Below are positions 21,117-24,869 of a DNA stretch of 24,869 nt, in pieces. A program made the position numbers and the translations under genes. This DNA comes from a virus. Position 1 is the stretch's first letter. The number at the start of each line of letters is the position of its first letter. Under the pieces are notes generated by a model. That model saw nothing but the letters and a program-made list of their open reading frames with translations, searched no databases and had not been told where the DNA came from. Where the stretch lies: positions 1 through 24,869 of IMG/VR virus record IMGVR_UViG_3300008113_000578; one strand, 5' to 3'.

Positions 21117-21740
21117 ATGAGTAGTGAACACGAAAAAAGTGCTGAAGATTCTGCGGCTTGGGCCGTTAAATGGACCAAGGATAGATATATTGCCAAACAT
21201 AGAGCAAGTTTTGAGATAGTAGATGCTTATCTCAATCAACCCATTGGGCGATTGCTGGACATAGGATGTGGCTTTGCGTGGCAAAGCCGCTGGTTCAACG
21301 AGAAGTATGGTACAGAACTTTGGCTGCTGGACGGCGACGCTGGTGTCAATGCTACAAAATCTGACACTGCCAGTTACGGTAACTGGAATACCGATCCCGG
21401 TGAACTAAAGTTTTATCACACATTTGATTTCTTAGATGCCAAACTGCAAGAACTAGGCACAAAGAATTATCACCTTGTTGATGCCAACAACATCAACATA
21501 CCCAGTGAGGTTAAATTTGATGTTATCACATCATGGCTCAGTTGCGGACATCACTATCCTGTAAAAACCTACATAGAGTTGATGAAAAAACATTCACACA
21601 AGAATACCAGAATCATCTTGGACATTAGATGCAAGGGCACAGCAACAAATTTCATTGGCGTAGATGGGTTTGAAGTTGTGAATGTGGTATCCAACGCTGG
21701 TGGAAAAAAACGAGCAACTGTGGAAATAAAATTGTTATGA
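21117..21740 (+). CDS. Class I SAM-dependent methyltransferase
   Basis: 207 residues. Motif I is LLDIGCGFAW (46-55), and motif II is LWLLDGD, an acidic end of strand 2. FDVITSWLSCGHHYP is the motif IV/post-IV region. A GGAGA ribosome site precedes the ATG, one base after the previous stop. Residues 180-207 form the last strands (FEVVNVVSN). The substrate is unknown; a sugar or a lipid-linked glycan is suggested by context. It overlaps the next methyltransferase as ATGA. Confidence 0.82.
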   Translation: MSSEHEKSAEDSAAWAVKWTKDRYIAKHRASFEIVDAYLNQPIGRLLDIGCGFAWQSRWFNEKYGTELWLLDGDAGVNATKSDTASYGNWNTDPGELKFYHTFDFLDAKLQELGTKNYHLVDANNINIPSEVKFDVITSWLSCGHHYPVKTYIELMKKHSHKNTRIILDIRCKGTATNFIGVDGFEVVNVVSNAGGKKRATVEIKLL

Positions 21741-22411
21741 GCCCGTATTACCAAGAGTCAGTTCAGCTGGGCGCAGAGTTCCAAAAAAAAAATCCCAAGA
21801 ATTGGGCAGGGTACGATGTGGTCAAGTACCAGTATCAAATTAAGAATCTAGTACAAAGATACAATGCTAGAACTCTATTAGATTATGGCTGTGGTAAAGG
21901 ACTACAATACACTGAGAAATTGCCTTGGGGTATGACCAATGGCGTTGAACTACCACCAGAACAATGGACCACCTTTGATAAATGGCTAGGCGTTGAAGTA
22001 TACAAATATGATCCGTGTGTGCCAGGATTAGACATTCCCCCATCCGACAACATGAAGTTTGATGGTGTTATTTGTACACAGGTGTTGCAAACTATTCCTG
22101 ATGCTGACTTACCCTGGGTATCTGAAAAACTGTTGTCACATACAGATAAGTTTTGTTTTGTTAGTTTAAATTTCCAGCAAATTGCAAAAAAGAAAAAGTT
22201 TTTTTATGATCCTGAACTATTTAAAGAGCCACGCACACGGGATTTTTTTAAACAGCACTTTGCAGATTGGCCAAAAGAAAAATTATTTTGGTGGTGGAAA
22301 GATCGCCTACACTATCCTGAGTGGATGGACGATCAGTTAAATACTACCTGGAACGACGTTCCCACCTCTTGGACTGACAAGTACCAATATGTGGAGGCAA
22401 TTTACCGATGA
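21737..22411 (+). CDS. Class I SAM-dependent methyltransferase with aromatic C-terminal region
   Basis: 224 residues. Motif I is TLLDYGCGKG (46-55), the strand-4 motif is FDGVICTQVLQTIPD, and the region after it is basic (QIAKKKKFFYDPELF). A Trp-rich C-terminal region (WPKEKLFWWWKDRLHYPEWMDD) looks like a substrate or surface contact. The gene is coupled through ATGA on both sides. The motifs resemble UbiE/Bud23-like small-molecule methyltransferases, but no substrate can be read off. Confidence 0.8.
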   Translation: MSPYYQESVQLGAEFQKKNPKNWAGYDVVKYQYQIKNLVQRYNARTLLDYGCGKGLQYTEKLPWGMTNGVELPPEQWTTFDKWLGVEVYKYDPCVPGLDIPPSDNMKFDGVICTQVLQTIPDADLPWVSEKLLSHTDKFCFVSLNFQQIAKKKKFFYDPELFKEPRTRDFFKQHFADWPKEKLFWWWKDRLHYPEWMDDQLNTTWNDVPTSWTDKYQYVEAIYR

Positions 22412-22968
22412 CCATAATAGATAAAACATATCAAGACCAATTGGAACAATTGCACCAGGATGGTAAATTTGGCAACGGACGTAAAGCCTATAGAATTGTC
22501 AAAGATTTCTTGCAAGAACACAATCCCAGTACTGTACTAGATTTTGGCTGTGGACAGGGAGGACTAATTGATGTTATTAGAGACCTGCATCCAGGTATTG
22601 TAGCTGCTGGCTACGACCCAGGAAATCCAGTGTTTGCCAAAATGCCTGAACAAACATTTAGTGCTGTTATCAGTACTGATGCACTAGAACATGTTGAGAC
22701 TACGCACCTGGCAGAAACATTAAAAATCATTGGTAGCAAAATTGAACAGTATGGTTTCTTTAGAATTGCCTGTTACCCTGCAAAGAAAAAGTTGCCCGAT
22801 GGTCGTAATGCTCACTTGATTGTGGAGTTGCCCACATGGTGGAGACAACAAATACTCTCTCACATGGGAGTGACAATTGTGGCAGAAGAAATTTCTCTTC
22901 TTGATAAATCACAAAAATGGAACTGGGTAGTTGGACACGTTTATGACGTTACTGTAAAAAAGGCATGA
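22408..22968 (+). CDS. Class I SAM-dependent methyltransferase
   Basis: 186 residues. Motif I is VLDFGCGQGG (43-52), the strand-2 acidic end is GYDPG (Asp70), and STDALEHVE (89-97) is the classic post-motif IV segment of sugar and small-molecule methyltransferases. It ends with a beta-rich stretch (WNWVVGHVYDVTV). It is the last gene of the plus-strand operon and overlaps the convergent gene by 20 bases. It is short but has a complete Rossmann core. Confidence 0.84.
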   Translation: MTIIDKTYQDQLEQLHQDGKFGNGRKAYRIVKDFLQEHNPSTVLDFGCGQGGLIDVIRDLHPGIVAAGYDPGNPVFAKMPEQTFSAVISTDALEHVETTHLAETLKIIGSKIEQYGFFRIACYPAKKKLPDGRNAHLIVELPTWWRQQILSHMGVTIVAEEISLLDKSQKWNWVVGHVYDVTVKKA

Positions 22969-23872
22969 ACTTTTGATAAATGAGACCAGTTTTGCCATCC
23001 TGGTCACTCCAGTGTGCTGCTGCTAGATCATGTATCCACTGGTCTGTGGAAAACTGTAGTGGTGTTTCAATGGTGCTCATGTCATGATGTGCTACGGTCC
23101 AGGTCACTGCACTGGCATCATCCACCCAGACCGGCACACCTTCAAGCACAGCAGCAACACTGGCACTGCTGTTGAAAAATACTGCTGCATAAGCCGATTG
23201 CAAATTTTTTCGCAGCGTTGATTCGAGTGGATTTATTACCCGCACCTGCTGTCTAACATATTCTTTGCTTTGAAACTTGGCAAAATCTGCCATGTCAAAC
23301 TTGCCAGGATGTGGTCGTATCACAATTTCTCTCGTGGTATACTTTCGTATTTCTTGAATTTTGTTGTCCAACCATGTGACAGGGTCCAGGGTCTTCATAC
23401 TAAATCCGCCGTCACGTTGCATGCCTATTAGAATATACCCAGCGCGGAATCGAGATGGTTTCATTGTGATACCCAACTGCTGCTGTATCTCTTGCCACTT
23501 GGCAGAACTGCTGTTACGGTTGGCATACTCAGCACGATCATAAAACGGACCGTCCAGACTGTATCGAAGATATGTTCCGGTATTGTCTAGATATTTGAAG
23601 CAACTGGCATCAATGCACATGGTACGAAATCCATGTCTTTGTTGTTCAGCAATGACTTGTTTTCGTAGTGTAATATTTTTGCCACCTGTGTTTGTTGTGG
23701 CCCAGCCCAGAATCACTGCCAGTTTTGCAGGCTGATACTTGTAGTCCCGATCCACAACCACGCTGTGCCCAAGAGCTCGTACACCTTGAGCAAAATTTTC
23801 AAGGCATGCTACCTTGCGATCATGCTTGTGTGCATTGGCCACACTGGATGCATAAACAACCACATCAACCAT
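22949..23872 (-). CDS. Putative GT-B/capsule-type glycosyltransferase, paralogue C
   Basis: 307 residues. The N-terminal Rossmann half (VDVVVYASSVANAHKHDRK, then LAVILGWATTNTGG) and a C-terminal half with the family order: WLDNKIQEIRKYT, IVIRPHPG (HP at 188-189), FFNSSASVAAVLEGVPV (232-248), then a Trp-His-rich end. Its R.HP motif is intact, as in paralogue A and unlike B and D. It is the most complete member here. Capsule-synthesis-type transferases of the KpsS group have a similar HP then Ser-rich then GVPV order; the assignment is inference. It overlaps D upstream by 8 bases. Confidence 0.7.
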   Translation of the reverse strand: MVDVVVYASSVANAHKHDRKVACLENFAQGVRALGHSVVVDRDYKYQPAKLAVILGWATTNTGGKNITLRKQVIAEQQRHGFRTMCIDASCFKYLDNTGTYLRYSLDGPFYDRAEYANRNSSSAKWQEIQQQLGITMKPSRFRAGYILIGMQRDGGFSMKTLDPVTWLDNKIQEIRKYTTREIVIRPHPGKFDMADFAKFQSKEYVRQQVRVINPLESTLRKNLQSAYAAVFFNSSASVAAVLEGVPVWVDDASAVTWTVAHHDMSTIETPLQFSTDQWIHDLAAAHWSDQDGKTGLIYQKFMPFLQ

Positions 23873-24869
23873 TGTTCAAGATCCGCCATGCTGTGCCATT
23901 ACGCATTTCTAGTTCAGTAAACTGACAATAGGCCAAATGGCGTGCCCAGGCCTCAACTTCGTCTAGAGTGGGAGTGTATGGATTTTCAATTGCGCTAATG
24001 CTGTGACTGCATAACGGTCCAGCTGCGTTTGGGCCCAGTGTAATTGCAGGCTTACCCAACAGCAGAGCTTCTCCAGCTGCAATACTGCTGAACGTGACCA
24101 AACAATGTACATCCTGGTCCAGGGCCATTTCCATGGTGTCATCATTGATCCTGGTGCTACGATTTTTTTTGGTACGAACCACAACAGGGCGATCAGTACA
24201 TGCTCGTATCTCTGCCTGTACGTTTTCCAGCCACTCTTCAAGAACAATATCATAGTTGTTTAGAAGTTTTTGGCTGGGGGGAGCAATCAGGATGTTTGTG
24301 CCTCTGCGCATTTTTTTAATTTGCACACCAGTTTTTTCAAATCTGTCGCCAGGTCGTTCCACAATGTCACCAAAATATTGTACATTGTTTTTGGTTATGC
24401 GATGAAATATTTTTCTCTTGCCGTTGCCAAAATATCCTGTGTCAATGTAGTAAAAGTCTCTGTTGGCTTGGCGACATGCTTGCATTTGCTTGTGTTTGGT
24501 AATGCCACGTAATACCACCGATGTTGTGTTGAATTCTTCTTTGGCCCAGGTGCTGATTTGCCCTCCGGCGCCTTGCACAAAACTTTGTAGGATGGGATCG
24601 TATATATGACCTTTTCTTTGGTATCTGTATTCACTGTCTATGGATACTATGTTATTGACCGGCAATCCAGCAAGTTGTTGTGTCAGAACCGGCAAGGTTA
24701 TCTCATACCCTGATCCTGCAGGATCCACACGGTATTTTAGTATGTTTTCAAACAGTGCTTTGACATCCGGCGGTGCTTGATCAAATATGCTCAGTGGTGG
24801 CTCTGGTGGCAGCGGAGGTGGTTCTGGTAATGGAGACAGCACCGAAGGTGGTTCTATCCAGTTATCATC
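23865..24869 (-). CDS. GT-B/capsule-type transferase paralogue D, 5' end outside the window
   Basis: The frame is open from the window edge to the stop at 23865 (334 residues visible). A GTG at 24842 is possible, but no stop precedes it and the residues upstream are in frame, so the protein very likely starts outside the window. It has a proline-rich linker (EPPSVLSPLPEPPPLPPEPP) and then a domain closely similar to paralogue B: VLRGITKHK, DFYYIDTGY, RACTDRPVVVRTKK, FSSIAAGEALLLGKPA, and LAYCQFTELEMRNGTA. The HP is lost, as in B. The linker suggests that this domain is joined to another upstream, perhaps a second transferase or a glycan-binding domain. B and D are the closest pair of the four. 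Confidence 0.72.
   Translation of the reverse strand, partial: DDNWIEPPSVLSPLPEPPPLPPEPPLSIFDQAPPDVKALFENILKYRVDPAGSGYEITLPVLTQQLAGLPVNNIVSIDSEYRYQRKGHIYDPILQSFVQGAGGQISTWAKEEFNTTSVVLRGITKHKQMQACRQANRDFYYIDTGYFGNGKRKIFHRITKNNVQYFGDIVERPGDRFEKTGVQIKKMRRGTNILIAPPSQKLLNNYDIVLEEWLENVQAEIRACTDRPVVVRTKKNRSTRINDDTMEMALDQDVHCLVTFSSIAAGEALLLGKPAITLGPNAAGPLCSHSISAIENPYTPTLDEVEAWARHLAYCQFTELEMRNGTAWRILNNG

Noticed and set aside
1-24869. CRISPR array, tRNA, integrase or insertion sequence
   Set aside because: No repeat-spacer series, cloverleaf-type sequence, or transposase/recombinase motif was seen on either strand by eye.

Overview
The window looks like part of the genome of a tailed double-stranded DNA phage related to T4 (a cyanophage-like or 'far-T4' myovirus of an aquatic bacterium). 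The diagnostic genes are a gp61-like primase, a gp41-like DnaB-type helicase, the clamp-loader small subunit gp62 and a UvsW-type helicase. They sit among short conserved phage proteins and tail-type structural proteins. Almost every gene overlaps its neighbour by a few bases, mostly as ATGA stop/start overlaps. I see no tRNA, rRNA, CRISPR array, integrase or transposase. The host cannot be named from the sequence; its RNA polymerase must read consensus sigma70 promoters, because several are present.

Layout. (1) 1-1113: a minus-strand group of virion/unknown genes. (2) 1156-2145 and 5535-7014: three late-type genes placed singly among replication genes; two are probable tail/fibre proteins and one is unknown. 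All sit beside T4-late-like TAAATA motifs in two divergent promoter regions. (3) 2126-5503, minus: primase, helicase, radical-SAM protein. (4) 6985-11561, minus: an eight-gene coupled operon of two unknown proteins, a second radical-SAM protein, gp62, an SGNH-like protein, a zinc-finger protein, a small structural-like protein, and a 189-residue protein that looks like a miniature catalytic core of bacterial DNA polymerase III alpha. (5) 11600-13926, minus: an unknown protein and UvsW. (6) 14027-16061, minus: an AAA+ ATPase with a 35-residue gene behind it, then three small genes, most or all early; each transcription unit has a near-perfect sigma70 promoter. (7) 16118-24869: a glycan cassette. 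It holds three GT-A-type glycosyltransferases, two FkbM-type and three other SAM methyltransferases, and four mutually related proteins that resemble GT-B/capsule-type transferases. Part of it (about 19.8-22.9 kb) is clearly richer in A+T.

How it works together. Regions 3-5 supply replication and recombination, driven by promoters that place the start codon at the predicted transcription start, so these mRNAs are probably leaderless. Region 6 uses the same kind of promoter with a short leader and a strong Shine-Dalgarno. The late genes use a different motif. Two permuted radical-SAM/twitch proteins are translationally coupled to replisome genes, which raises the possibility of nucleotide or DNA modification. 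The glycan cassette probably builds or methylates a surface or virion glycan.

The most unusual items are the mini polymerase-III-like protein, the two radical-SAM proteins inside replisome operons, the four-member transferase family, and the leaderless/SD promoter split.
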